Assembly: GCF_003612015.1 (NCBI RefSeq)
Contig: NZ_RARB01000001.1
Span: 1,054,001-1,118,000 of the forward strand
Direction of reading: 5' to 3'
DNA: 64,000 bases
From: Pantoea piersonii
Lineage (GTDB): Bacteria > Pseudomonadota > Gammaproteobacteria > Enterobacterales > Enterobacteriaceae
The position numbers and the translations under genes are program-made. The notes under the pieces were generated by a model, which saw nothing but the letters and a program-made list of their open reading frames with translations, was not told the DNA's origin and ran no database searches. Shown in pieces: positions 1 through 7,753 of this stretch. The first letter of the stretch is position 1. The number at the start of each line of letters is the position of its first letter.

Positions 1-360
1 AACGGATCCCAGCGCAATACCCACATCGGTAGAGCCGGAAACGATGCTCTCAATACTCTGCTGAGCGATCTGCTCGCGATCGATCGCCTCCATCGCTACG
101 CGGGATTTATGCATATCCAGCACGAAAGTCAGAAACACCGGCGCCTTAGCGATCCACAGCTGGCCGCCGGCGATCCGCGAAATCTCCGCTCGTTTCGCCG
201 CATCTCGGGTCACCACGACGGAAACCTGCTGCGAGTTGACTGACGTCGGCGCGCGGTAAGCGGTGCTGATAATGCGATCCAGAATCGCGTCGTCAACCGG
301 TTGTTCAGTAAAGCTGCGTTCGCTTTTATGGCTGGTAAAAATATCAATTAGTGAATTCAT
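1..360 (-). CDS. Nitroreductase-family NADPH/flavin oxidoreductase, C-terminal part outside the window
   Basis: The ATG lies at 360 on the minus strand behind a strong TGGAGGATCC ribosome site, and the frame stays open to base 1, giving 120 residues. The N-terminus (MNSLIDIFTSHKSERSF, then AYRAPTSVNSQQ) is typical of the NfsA/FRP branch of FMN nitroreductases: the Arg/Ser-rich stretch early in the protein and the S-x-N-x-Q motif bind FMN phosphate and ring. The family transfers electrons from NADPH to flavins, quinones or nitroaromatics in the cytosol. The remaining half, including the rest of the FMN and NADPH sites, is not visible, so the exact subgroup cannot be fixed. Confidence 0.8.
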   Translation of the reverse strand, partial: MNSLIDIFTSHKSERSFTEQPVDDAILDRIISTAYRAPTSVNSQQVSVVVTRDAAKRAEISRIAGGQLWIAKAPVFLTFVLDMHKSRVAMEAIDREQIAQQSIESIVSGSTDVGIALGSV

Positions 361-646
361 GGATCCTCCAGATGTGGAGGCTAAGAGTAGCAGGTTCGGG
401 CAGGGCCAGATTTAACCGCATTGGTCATTGCTGACAACTTGAGACTTTTTAGAGGATTAGGGGATGTACCGGCAGTGAGCCAGTACACATTTCTGCATTA
501 ACGCCAAAATGTTACAGTCGCGCAACGTTTTGAATGCGCTGGCGTTTTGGGCAAACACACAATATGCCTCAGGCAGCTACACATCACCACGTTGCATCCG
601 GCTGCGTATATCTGGAGCGGTAATCCTGACTTTACTGAGGTGACAA

Positions 647-1774
647 ATGAACAAAATCCTGGCGCTGCGCCACTCGCTTCTCCTGCTGGGCATGGTTTGT
701 AGCCGTTCGCTGCTGGCGCAGACCTTCGTCTACGTTTCTGCGGCGGACGATGGCAATATCGCGCGTTACGCCTTAAATGATCAAACCGGCGCGCTGAAGC
801 GCCTTGGCGAAACGCCAGCGGGCGGCAAGGTTATGCCGATGGCAATCGGCCCTGATAAAAAAACGCTCTATGCCGCCGTGCGCAGCGAGCCGATGCGGCT
901 GGTGAGCTGGTCTGTTAATCGTAAGACCGGCGCGTTAACGCCAGCGTCAGAGAGCGTCGCCGCTGCAAGCTATCCCTATATTAGTCTGGACAGGCAAGGG
1001 CGCTTTTTACTGGCAGCCTCTTACGACAGCGGCGTGGTGCATGTTTATCGCCTGAGTGCGCCCGGGAAGGTCGTCACGCCTTTCGTTGAAGAGGTTAAAA
1101 CCGGCCATGCCGCGCATTCGGTGATTGTCGATGCGACCAGTCGCTTTGCCTATGTTGGCGTGCTGGGCACCGATCGCGTCCTGCAGCTCGCGCTGCATCA
1201 GGACGGCCAGCTGACGCCTGTCGGCGAAGGTTTTGCCGCGACGGAAGAGAAAAGCGGGCCGCGGCATTCAGTGCTCTCGCCGGATAATCGCTTCCTCTAT
1301 AACATCGGAGAGATGAGCGGCAGGATTACCCAGTTTGCTCGCCAGCCAGACGGCGCGCTGCAGAAAATCGCGGAATATCCCAGCGCGGTGGCGGAAAAAT
1401 ATCATTTGCAGCACGGCGTGGAGCGTACGGCCAGCTATAACGACACGACGCCGCGCATCTGGGCCGCCGATATCAAGATCACGCCAGACGGGCGCTTTCT
1501 GTATGTTTCGGAACGTACCAGCAGCACGGTAACAGGCTACCGCGTCAGCCAGCAGGATGGAAAGCTACAGCTTATTGACAGCTGGCCGGTAGAAAAACAG
1601 CCGCGCGGCATAGCGGTGACGCCGGACGGGCGCTGGTTGATCGCCAGCGGCGAAAAGAGCGCGGTGATTGGCAGCTATGCCATCGCAAAAGAGAGCGGAG
1701 CGCTGCGACGCGTCGCCGAAGCGCCGGTTGGTCGGGATGCCAACTGGGTGAGTATTGTGAGCTTTGATAAGTAG
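647..1774 (+). CDS. Periplasmic lactonase-family beta-propeller protein
   Basis: A 375-residue protein with an N-terminal signal peptide (charged start, leucine-rich core, cleavage expected near LLA-QTF at residue 24). The mature part has repeated blades of the form 'SPDNRFLY', 'TPDGRFLYVSE', 'TPDGRWLIASG', typical of the seven-bladed lactonase family (PF10282) that includes cytosolic 6-phosphogluconolactonase Pgl. A signal peptide argues against the pentose-phosphate role and for a periplasmic sugar-lactone or unknown substrate. A GAGGTGACAA ribosome site precedes the ATG. It appears monocistronic, followed at once by a strong hairpin. Family assignment is firm; substrate is unknown. Confidence 0.85.
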   Translation: MNKILALRHSLLLLGMVCSRSLLAQTFVYVSAADDGNIARYALNDQTGALKRLGETPAGGKVMPMAIGPDKKTLYAAVRSEPMRLVSWSVNRKTGALTPASESVAAASYPYISLDRQGRFLLAASYDSGVVHVYRLSAPGKVVTPFVEEVKTGHAAHSVIVDATSRFAYVGVLGTDRVLQLALHQDGQLTPVGEGFAATEEKSGPRHSVLSPDNRFLYNIGEMSGRITQFARQPDGALQKIAEYPSAVAEKYHLQHGVERTASYNDTTPRIWAADIKITPDGRFLYVSERTSSTVTGYRVSQQDGKLQLIDSWPVEKQPRGIAVTPDGRWLIASGEKSAVIGSYAIAKESGALRRVAEAPVGRDANWVSIVSFDK

Positions 1775-1793
1775 CGGGCAGGGTGAATATAAG

Positions 1794-1819
1794 AAGAACC
1801 GCGTAAGTTCGCGGTTCTT
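1794..1819. terminator. Bidirectional terminator hairpin between lactonase and rpn genes
   Basis: AAGAACCGCG (1794-1803) pairs perfectly with CGCGGTTCTT (1810-1819) across a six-base loop, followed on the plus strand by TTCC. It sits between two convergent genes and would serve both. Confidence 0.75.
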
Positions 1820-1831
1820 TTCCGTACCCGA

Positions 1832-2716
1832 TCAGGGCTGGAGCTGCTTTAGCTCCTGTTCGGTCAGGCCGGTCATTTTCATCACGAATGCATTATCCAG
1901 ACCGCTTTTCAGCATATTTCTGGCAATTTCCAGGCTGGCTTCACGCTTGCCTTTTTCCATGCCTCGCTGTTCCAGCTGTTCCGCAATGGTCATCAGTTGC
2001 TCCTCATGCTGTGGCACATGCCGCGCCAGTTCGCTAAGGGTTAATTCAAGATCGGGCGTTTCGCCGACCTGAAGCATGTAGTTTACCAGCGCGATTACCT
2101 GCTGTCTGGTCATAAATTCAGTCCGCATCAGCGTTATCAGCCGATCGAGCAGGCTGCCTAAATCGCGCTGGCGAATATGCTTTTGCAGCAGGGTCAGCGC
2201 CGCCATGCTGCGGTGGTGCATAATCTCTTCATCGGGAATAACGGTTACGTCAACCAGCGGGAACGTACCGCTATACAGCGCAGCGGCGTGTTCAGTTTCG
2301 CTGAAAAGATCGAGCCAGCACCGGGAATAAGGGTAAGGGCTGCGCTTGCCCTGATAGAACAGAATGGGGATCACCAGCGGTAGTCTGTTATGGCCGGCAT
2401 CGAGATGGCGCTGCATGGCGGCGATGGCGTAGCGCATCAGGCGAAAGGCCATATGTTTATCCGGCGAACTCTGGTGCTCAATCAAAACCTGCACGTAGCC
2501 ATCGCCATGGCGCGTTTTCAGCGAGTAAAGCACATCACTGTAGTAAGGACGTAAATCATCTTCGACGAAGCTGCCGGACGCCAGCCTGAGCGTCGACAGG
2601 TCACAGATGGCCAGCAACGCGGGCGGCAGATGCAGCGTAATAAAGTCGCGAGCGGTTTTCGGGTGCGACAGAAAGGTTTTGAACACCGCATCGTGCGGCG
2701 TGTGAGTGGTCTTCAT
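1832..2716 (-). CDS. Rpn family recombination-promoting nuclease / PD-(D/E)XK transposase-like protein
   Basis: 294 residues if started at the ATG at 2716 (MKTTHTPHDAVFKTF), which has a GGAGG site nine bases upstream; the frame is open 32 codons further but without such a site. The opening 'HDAVFKTFLSHP', a middle 'YVQVLIEHQSSPD' with the E-x-Q pair, and 'RLMRY' are the signature of the Rpn/PF04754 family, Mg-dependent nucleases of the PD-(D/E)XK fold reported to promote RecA-independent recombination. The C-terminal 60 residues are charged and probably coiled coil (EQLEQRGMEKGKREASLE), as usual for the family. These genes are mobile and variable between strains. No inverted repeats were seen around it. 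Confidence 0.88.
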   Translation of the reverse strand: MKTTHTPHDAVFKTFLSHPKTARDFITLHLPPALLAICDLSTLRLASGSFVEDDLRPYYSDVLYSLKTRHGDGYVQVLIEHQSSPDKHMAFRLMRYAIAAMQRHLDAGHNRLPLVIPILFYQGKRSPYPYSRCWLDLFSETEHAAALYSGTFPLVDVTVIPDEEIMHHRSMAALTLLQKHIRQRDLGSLLDRLITLMRTEFMTRQQVIALVNYMLQVGETPDLELTLSELARHVPQHEEQLMTIAEQLEQRGMEKGKREASLEIARNMLKSGLDNAFVMKMTGLTEQELKQLQP

Positions 2717-3062
2717 CCTGAAGCCTCCGCCAGCGTTTTGTCTGCCGGACCATAGCAGAAGCCCGATACGTGGCGAAAGAGGAAAGCGCACAGCAGCCGA
2801 GGCGGCCCGCAAATTTACGCCCGGTCTGAAACGGGGTCTTAGCCGTTCAGGGAGAAAAGGAGAGAGGGAAGTATCCAGAACAGCCCACGCTACGTATTAC
2901 TGATATCTGATTTAACATAATATACATTATGTGCACCGATATAGAGTCAGGAAGAACCGTTGGTAAATTATTCGCTGAGTCTGTTACCTGGCCTGCTCAA
3001 TCCCGGACAGCAACAAAAACACGTTTTGTCACTCCCCGGTGTTTTTTAGCGGCTAAAAATGT

Positions 3063-3311
3063 TCACCACCACCATGCAAACGGCTTATTGCTGACTGGAA
3101 ATGCGATACCGTCAGCATCACGGCCACGCAAGACCTGATTAAGAAGCTTTTTTACTTCACGACGCTCTGGCCGGGTCATCATCATATTGCGATACCAGGA
3201 TGGAGATTTATCAAACCATCTGGAACAACTGGTAAAACGTGAACCAACACGACGATAAGATTTCATGCGACCATCGGGAAGCCGATCGCGCCCCCTGCTT
3301 TTTACAGCCAT
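3063..3311 (-). CDS. Small basic protein of unknown function
   Basis: 82 residues, very rich in Arg/Lys, Trp and Met, starting MAVKSRGRDRLPDGRMKSY behind an AGAGGAT ribosome site and ending in three tryptophans (AFAWWW-like tail, actually KPFAWWW). Composition is not that of a shadow reading: there is a clear ribosome site, an ordinary codon pattern, and no longer competing frame. It lies 144 bases after the immunity gene on the same strand and may share its transcript. I do not recognise a characterised family. It could be a third member of the toxin island or an unrelated phage-type small protein. Confidence 0.5.
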   Translation of the reverse strand: MAVKSRGRDRLPDGRMKSYRRVGSRFTSCSRWFDKSPSWYRNMMMTRPERREVKKLLNQVLRGRDADGIAFPVSNKPFAWWW

Positions 3312-3454
3312 AATTAATCCTCTAAGTAAATGAATTACCTAGAAGATGTCTTGCTGCTCATATCCTGTTAGTTTTAAGGCCATAATACAGGTTCCCAAAC
3401 TAAATCAATTGGTTTCAAACATTAGCGACTAAATCAAAATCTGATTAAAGCTGG

Positions 3455-3880
3455 TCAGTTCTGCCAGTTAATCATCTCGTCAAGGCCGGACAGTAATGCC
3501 GGAAAGTAGCTCTGATCTATGCCAAATGAATCTTTTATGATGACACTTTCAGCGGGATTTTCAGGTCTGAGCGTTAACTCAACTACGATAGAATTATAGG
3601 GCACAGGAATAAAACGAAGATTTAACTGATTTTCAGTACTGTCGAACACTACATCAGGCAATTTACTCCCATTAATCAATCCCTGATATAAAGAGGCTAT
3701 ATTTTTCCTCAAATCAATTAACTCCCCAGCACAAAATGATGCCTGATATTGTGTTTTTAACTCAGGAAGTTGATATTCAACATATGTGCTTATCCAGTCA
3801 TATGCGGGGGCATCTGGGGTGTTTTGTCTTTCGAATGGCGAAAGACGCAATGTTCTTGAGCCACTTACGATTTCTATCAT
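3455..3880 (-). CDS. Probable immunity protein (WapI-like) for the adjacent toxin
   Basis: 141 residues, no signal peptide, acidic and AT-richer than the surrounding chromosome. It begins ten bases after the stop of the toxin gene, the usual order and spacing of polymorphic toxin-immunity pairs. The sequence (beta-strand pattern 'IEIVSGSRTLRLSPFER', later 'VVELTLRP') resembles the small WapI-type immunity family found behind contact-dependent toxins. The likely job is to bind and neutralise the C-terminal toxin domain in the cytosol. Position and size support an immunity role; the family name is from memory and less sure. Confidence 0.6.
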   Translation of the reverse strand: MIEIVSGSRTLRLSPFERQNTPDAPAYDWISTYVEYQLPELKTQYQASFCAGELIDLRKNIASLYQGLINGSKLPDVVFDSTENQLNLRFIPVPYNSIVVELTLRPENPAESVIIKDSFGIDQSYFPALLSGLDEMINWQN

Positions 3881-3890
3881 GATACCCCTG

Positions 3891-4565
3891 TCACTTGTAT
3901 AAAAAATGTGTGATCGTCCAGTCCTTTTCGCGAACTATGACCTCAAGCGTAAAGCGTTTATAGTAGTAATAACCTTTTCGGGATTTGTCTTCAACCAGGC
4001 GGTACATGTCCGTCTCGTAACGGAAAAGACCTGGGGTTTTTTGTGGGTCTGGCATCCTACGGCCATAGCGGATAGCTTTCTCCTGAATTTGTAAAGGCAC
4101 ATAGCGTCCGGGGTTATACATGTGTTTTGCTGCTGTATCTGTCATTTTAAGATTACGGGCTGACAGGCCCATTTTTAACCGGGCACGCAGGAAAGAAACG
4201 GTGCTCTGGCTTAGTTTTACAGCAATGGCCGTTCTGGCTCCGCTTTGCAACAACGCTCTGCCTGCAAAGAAGATGCGGAAAACACCGGCTGCAAGTAACG
4301 CAATATCAAGTGGATCAATCAGCGGCAATTCAAGCGGAGCTTCTTCAAGCCTGACAAAAGTGCCATCGGTATCATAAATACGCCATAAGCCGGGAGCCTG
4401 TGAAACGGAATAACCAATGCACATCCCGCTTTCATCGTCGGTTATCGGTTTGGCGTTAGAGGGTAAAAATCGAGGACGGATTTCAAAAAATTCACCCGGA
4501 GGCAACCGGGACTGAAAGGTATAGTACCGACCGGGTTCTTCCCTGACTGCAAGTCCTGTTGTCAT
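3891..4565 (-). CDS. Orphan polymorphic-toxin effector with C-terminal BECR-type RNase-like domain
   Basis: 224 residues starting at ATG 4565 behind AAGGAAT. Residues 1-80 are a non-signal N-terminal segment ending 'LWRIYDTDGTFVR', followed by a hydrophobic pre-toxin stretch (about 83-110, IDPLDIALLAAGVFRIFFAG) and a C-terminal domain (about 140-224) with 'KHMYNPGRYVP', 'KAIRYGRRMPDP', and a final strand pair 'FTLEVIVRE...TITHFLYK'. The His, Arg and terminal T-x-x-F pattern is that of BECR-fold ribonuclease toxins (colicin D/E5, DUF4258-like) at the ends of CDI, Rhs or T6SS effectors. No secretion or repeat module is attached. Enzyme class is inferred from pattern only. Confidence 0.6.
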   Translation of the reverse strand: MTTGLAVREEPGRYYTFQSRLPPGEFFEIRPRFLPSNAKPITDDESGMCIGYSVSQAPGLWRIYDTDGTFVRLEEAPLELPLIDPLDIALLAAGVFRIFFAGRALLQSGARTAIAVKLSQSTVSFLRARLKMGLSARNLKMTDTAAKHMYNPGRYVPLQIQEKAIRYGRRMPDPQKTPGLFRYETDMYRLVEDKSRKGYYYYKRFTLEVIVREKDWTITHFLYK

Positions 4566-4727
4566 AAAATGATTCCTTCTGGTTAACCAGCCTCGTGGAA
4601 TTTTATAACACTTTTTTTAGCACAACATCACCCTTTACACCGCCTGTCACCTGACCCTTAAACTGGTTTATATCAGATCGCCGGGAAGCGGCTATATCGC
4701 AGGCGGACTGAGTATTTAATCCCCCTT

Positions 4728-4753
4728 CTCAGCCGGAAAGCGTTCCGGCTGAG
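4728..4753 (-). terminator. Hairpin downstream of mocA
   Basis: CTCAGCCGGAA (4728-4738) pairs perfectly with TTCCGGCTGAG (4743-4753), four-base loop, three bases beyond the mocA stop codon. The U-run is weak, so efficiency is uncertain. It isolates the molybdoenzyme locus from the toxin island. Confidence 0.6.
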
Positions 4754-4756
4754 AGC

Positions 4757-5326
4757 TTACGGGGCGCGAAGAAAGCGCTGAAGATCTGAACGGGTATCAA
4801 TATCCAGCACGCACCCCTTGTCCGCGAGTTTTACTGCCTGACACGGCGCGCGCTGTAGCAAAGCGCGTGCGCCCGTATCGCCTGACAGCGCAATAAGCGC
4901 AGGATAAAATGGGCGCTGAAAACCCACTGGATGGCCGGGCTCGCCATTCACTTCAGCACGTACCAGCGGCGCATGACGCAGCGCATCAGCAACGGCCAGT
5001 AAACTCTCAACCGTTAAAAACGGCATATCGCCCAGCGTAATCAGCCAGCCGTCATAATCCGCGCTGGCTTTAACGCCCGCTGCGATAGAGTCGCCGATGC
5101 CCTGGCTGTTGCAGATAACGGAACGGCCCGTGTTGATAAGCGCCGCTATTTCCGTCTCTTCAGGCCGCGTTACCACAAAGAGATCCAGTCCCGTAGCAGC
5201 GGCATGTTCCAGCGTGTGCTGCAAGACCGGCTTGCCGTTCAGCGAAGCCAGTAGCTTATGTTCGCCGCCGCTCTCTCTGAAGCGGCGGCTGAATCCGGCA
5301 GCCAGAACCAGAATGGCGATCCTCAT
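4757..5326 (-). CDS. mocA: Molybdopterin cytidylyltransferase-like protein (MocA family)
   Basis: 189 residues from the ATG at 5326, which overlaps the xdhC stop as ATGA, so the two are translationally coupled. The N-terminal 'LVLAAGFSRRF' with a downstream Lys (HKLLA) is the nucleotide-binding loop of the MobA/MocA NTP-transferase fold, and 'ITLGDMPFL' carries the metal-binding Asp. MocA makes molybdopterin cytosine dinucleotide, the cofactor of xanthine-oxidase-type hydroxylases. That fits the neighbouring iorAB-like enzyme genes. The frame could begin seven codons earlier inside xdhC, but the ATGA start is preferred. Confidence 0.85.
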   Translation of the reverse strand: MRIAILVLAAGFSRRFRESGGEHKLLASLNGKPVLQHTLEHAAATGLDLFVVTRPEETEIAALINTGRSVICNSQGIGDSIAAGVKASADYDGWLITLGDMPFLTVESLLAVADALRHAPLVRAEVNGEPGHPVGFQRPFYPALIALSGDTGARALLQRAPCQAVKLADKGCVLDIDTRSDLQRFLRAP

Positions 5327-6339
5327 ATCAAACTTCCCTGCTCCCACGCCTGCTCAGCTAAAGGCGCACTCGCCTCCACGCAGCCGTTCTTATAGCGCAC
5401 AATATCCGCCAGAACGGACAGCGCGATCTCCGACGGCGTTTTACTGCCGATATCCAGCCCTACCGGCGCGTGAATACGGCTTATCTGCTCAGGCGCGACA
5501 TCCCCATACTGGCCCAGCCGCTCTTTTCTTCTGAGGCTGTTCTTTTTCGATCCCATCGCGCCGATATAAAACGCAGGCAAATTCACCGCTTCCATCATGG
5601 TGAGATCGTCAATGCGCGGATCGTGAGTGAGCGACAGGATCGCCGTACCGGCATGGCAACCTTCCCGCTCCAGATAAACAGCGGGAAACTGCTTAATCAG
5701 CGTGACGTTCGCATCCAGCGAAGCAGCCATATTCTGCAGCGCCTCTTCCCGATGTTCGCAAACAATGGTTTCGAAGCCGAGCGCGACGGCAAAATTCGCG
5801 CAAAAAACCGCTACGCTGGAAAGTCCGCCAATCACCAGTCTCGGCGCGGTAGAGAGCGTCAACGTTATCGCAGCCCCGTCGCGGTAAGTGAGCGTACTGT
5901 TGGTATAGGCGGCTGGCTCCAGCGCATGACAAGGATGCGGCAGAATAATCTTCTTTTTAACCGCCGTAGCGGCGACCAGCGCATCATACATTTTCTGCAG
6001 ATAGCCGCGGCTGGCTGCGCCGGGCGGCAGCTTTTCAACAAGAATATCCAGCACGCCGCCGCACGGAAGCGCCCTGTCCGGTTCAAAGCCCCCTTCGCCG
6101 TAGCGCACCACCTGACTGGACGCCGGGAACGCGTTTTGATTGATGCGCTCAATAAAACTTTCTTCAACGCAGCCGCCTGAAAGCGAACCGCAGTGATGCC
6201 CCTCTTTGCGGATGATCATCATCGCACCGGGCGGACGCGGCGAAGAACCGTAGGTAGAGAGTACCGTACAGAGCCATACCTCATGCGTGTCAACCCACTG
6301 CAATCCTGCGTTCAATACCTGCATATCAAGGTTGTGCAT
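5323..6339 (-). CDS. XdhC/CoxI family molybdoenzyme maturation factor
   Basis: 338 residues. The N-terminal XdhC-CoxI domain shows 'STYGSSPRPPGAMM' and 'GSLSGGCVEE', with 'ALPCGG' further on; the C-terminal half is the Rossmann-like XdhC_C domain with 'GAMGSKKN' and 'IHAPVGLDIGSKTPSEIA'. Members bind the molybdenum cofactor, protect it during sulfuration and hand it to the molybdopterin subunit of xanthine-oxidase-type enzymes. It sits directly before mocA and 68 bases after the MFS gene, and probably serves the 9.1-11.8 kb enzyme. It is cytosolic. Confidence 0.9.
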   Translation of the reverse strand: MHNLDMQVLNAGLQWVDTHEVWLCTVLSTYGSSPRPPGAMMIIRKEGHHCGSLSGGCVEESFIERINQNAFPASSQVVRYGEGGFEPDRALPCGGVLDILVEKLPPGAASRGYLQKMYDALVAATAVKKKIILPHPCHALEPAAYTNSTLTYRDGAAITLTLSTAPRLVIGGLSSVAVFCANFAVALGFETIVCEHREEALQNMAASLDANVTLIKQFPAVYLEREGCHAGTAILSLTHDPRIDDLTMMEAVNLPAFYIGAMGSKKNSLRRKERLGQYGDVAPEQISRIHAPVGLDIGSKTPSEIALSVLADIVRYKNGCVEASAPLAEQAWEQGSLI

Positions 6340-6407
6340 GACCTGATCTCTCCGGCTGCGATTAAGCCAGGGCGTGCCCTGGCGGTTAAATAGTCAACGA
6401 TGCCCTG

Positions 6408-7616
6408 TTAACGCTGGGCATCCTGGTGAAGATAGTGTCGGTTTGCCAGCGCGGCAAACAGCGCCGACAGCATAAGCAGCACAACGCCCATAGCAAAAGG
6501 GCTCCACCAACCCACTGCATCGAACAGCTCGCCGCCCAGCGCCGCGCCTGCGGTTATCGCCAGCTGGATCACGGCAACCATCAGGCCGCCGCCCGCCTCT
6601 GCGCTTTCCGGCAGCGCGCGGCTCAGCCACAGCCCCCAGGCGACCGGCGCAGGCGTCGAAACCAGTCCCCATATCGCTAAAAGCGCGCCCGTTATCAGCA
6701 GTGAATGACCCTGCCAGATCAGCAGCGCGCCGAGGGTCGCCATCGCCAGCGGGATCAGAATCAGACAGCGAAATAAGTGTCTCTTCAGCAGCCGGTCGAC
6801 AGCCCAGGTGCCTGCCAGCCCGGCGGCGCCCAACAGCAGCAAAATAAACGAGAGCGCGCTGACGCTGGCTCCCGTTACCGACTCCATAAACGGGCGCAGA
6901 TAGGTGAAAATAGCAAACTGTCCCATAAACAGCGCCAGAATCGCGGCCATTCCCGAGGCGACGTGCGGCAAGCGAAGCAGTCGCAAAGGGTTCGCGGTAT
7001 GGTTATCTCCCTGCGCCGGCAGCGACGGAATAGCGCGCCACTGCCAGATAAACGCGGCGACAGCCAGCGGCACGACAATAAAAAATGCGCCGCGCCAGCC
7101 AATATACTGCCCGAGGTAACTTCCGAGCGGCGCGGCGACGGTGGCGGCCAGCGCATTGCCGCCGTTAATCAGCGCCAGCCCCTTCGCCACGGCATGAGGA
7201 GGCGCGAGGCGCATAACCGTCGCCGTCGACATCGACCAGAATCCGCCTATCGCCACGCCAAGCAGCGCGCGGCCGACAATAAAAATTAGTCCGTCTGGCG
7301 CGAATGTGACAGTCAGACCGGAAATTGTCAGTAAAAGCGTAAAGGTGCTCAGCACCTTCTTGCGGTCAAAGCGGCCGGTAAGCGGCGTATTAAGCAGACT
7401 GGTCAGCACGGCGAAAAACCCGCTCACAGAGATCGCCTGGCCTGCTTGTCCCTGGCTGATGCCCAGCTCCTGCGCCACGGGCGTCAGCAGACTGACAGGC
7501 ATAAATTCAGAGGCGATCAGCACCACGACGCCAAGCGCCATAGAGAAAATGGCGCCCCAGGCGGCAGAGTGACGCGATGCAGCGTGCGTAGTCATAGCGG
7601 TCATAAGAGAATCCAT
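6408..7616 (-). CDS. MFS drug:H+ antiporter-1 family exporter, NepI-like
   Basis: About 402 residues with 12 predicted membrane segments. It closely follows the pattern of the purine ribonucleoside exporter NepI/YicM: 'EFMPVSLLTPVAQELGISQGQAG', 'GRALLGVAIGGFWSMS', 'FTYLRPF', 'VAVIQLAITAGAALGG' (key residues only). Three in-frame ATGs (7616, 7604, 7595) compete; a GGAT sits at good distance from 7604. It lies between the cytochrome gene and xdhC, and its upstream gap holds a copy of the operator also found before the 2Fe-2S subunit gene. A role in exporting a product or a toxic aromatic substrate of the molybdoenzyme is inferred, not shown. Confidence 0.85.
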   Translation of the reverse strand: MDSLMTAMTTHAASRHSAAWGAIFSMALGVVVLIASEFMPVSLLTPVAQELGISQGQAGQAISVSGFFAVLTSLLNTPLTGRFDRKKVLSTFTLLLTISGLTVTFAPDGLIFIVGRALLGVAIGGFWSMSTATVMRLAPPHAVAKGLALINGGNALAATVAAPLGSYLGQYIGWRGAFFIVVPLAVAAFIWQWRAIPSLPAQGDNHTANPLRLLRLPHVASGMAAILALFMGQFAIFTYLRPFMESVTGASVSALSFILLLLGAAGLAGTWAVDRLLKRHLFRCLILIPLAMATLGALLIWQGHSLLITGALLAIWGLVSTPAPVAWGLWLSRALPESAEAGGGLMVAVIQLAITAGAALGGELFDAVGWWSPFAMGVVLLMLSALFAALANRHYLHQDAQR

Positions 7617-7685
7617 AATTTTCAGGGCTATAAGATCCTACCCAAACTGCCGGATTGAATTAACCTGGATAAACCGGATGTAATT

Positions 7686-7704
7686 GTGAATTAAATTCAG
7701 TAAT
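7686..7704. promoter_or_regulatory. Putative LysR operator before the MFS-xdhC-mocA unit
   Basis: GTGAATTAAATTCAGTAAT contains the perfect palindrome TGAATTAAATTCA. It lies about 70-90 bases upstream of the MFS start codons. The same 17-base core occurs before iorA (11893) and, with two changes, before the LysR gene (12026). Confidence 0.6.
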
Positions 7705-7753
7705 GGCTGATGCACGCTGCCGCAGCAGTCTGAACAGCGCGCATCAGTCCGCA

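Noticed and set aside
2929..3138. 69-codon plus-strand frame near 3 kb
   Set aside because: Overlaps the better supported minus-strand 82-residue gene; no ribosome site.
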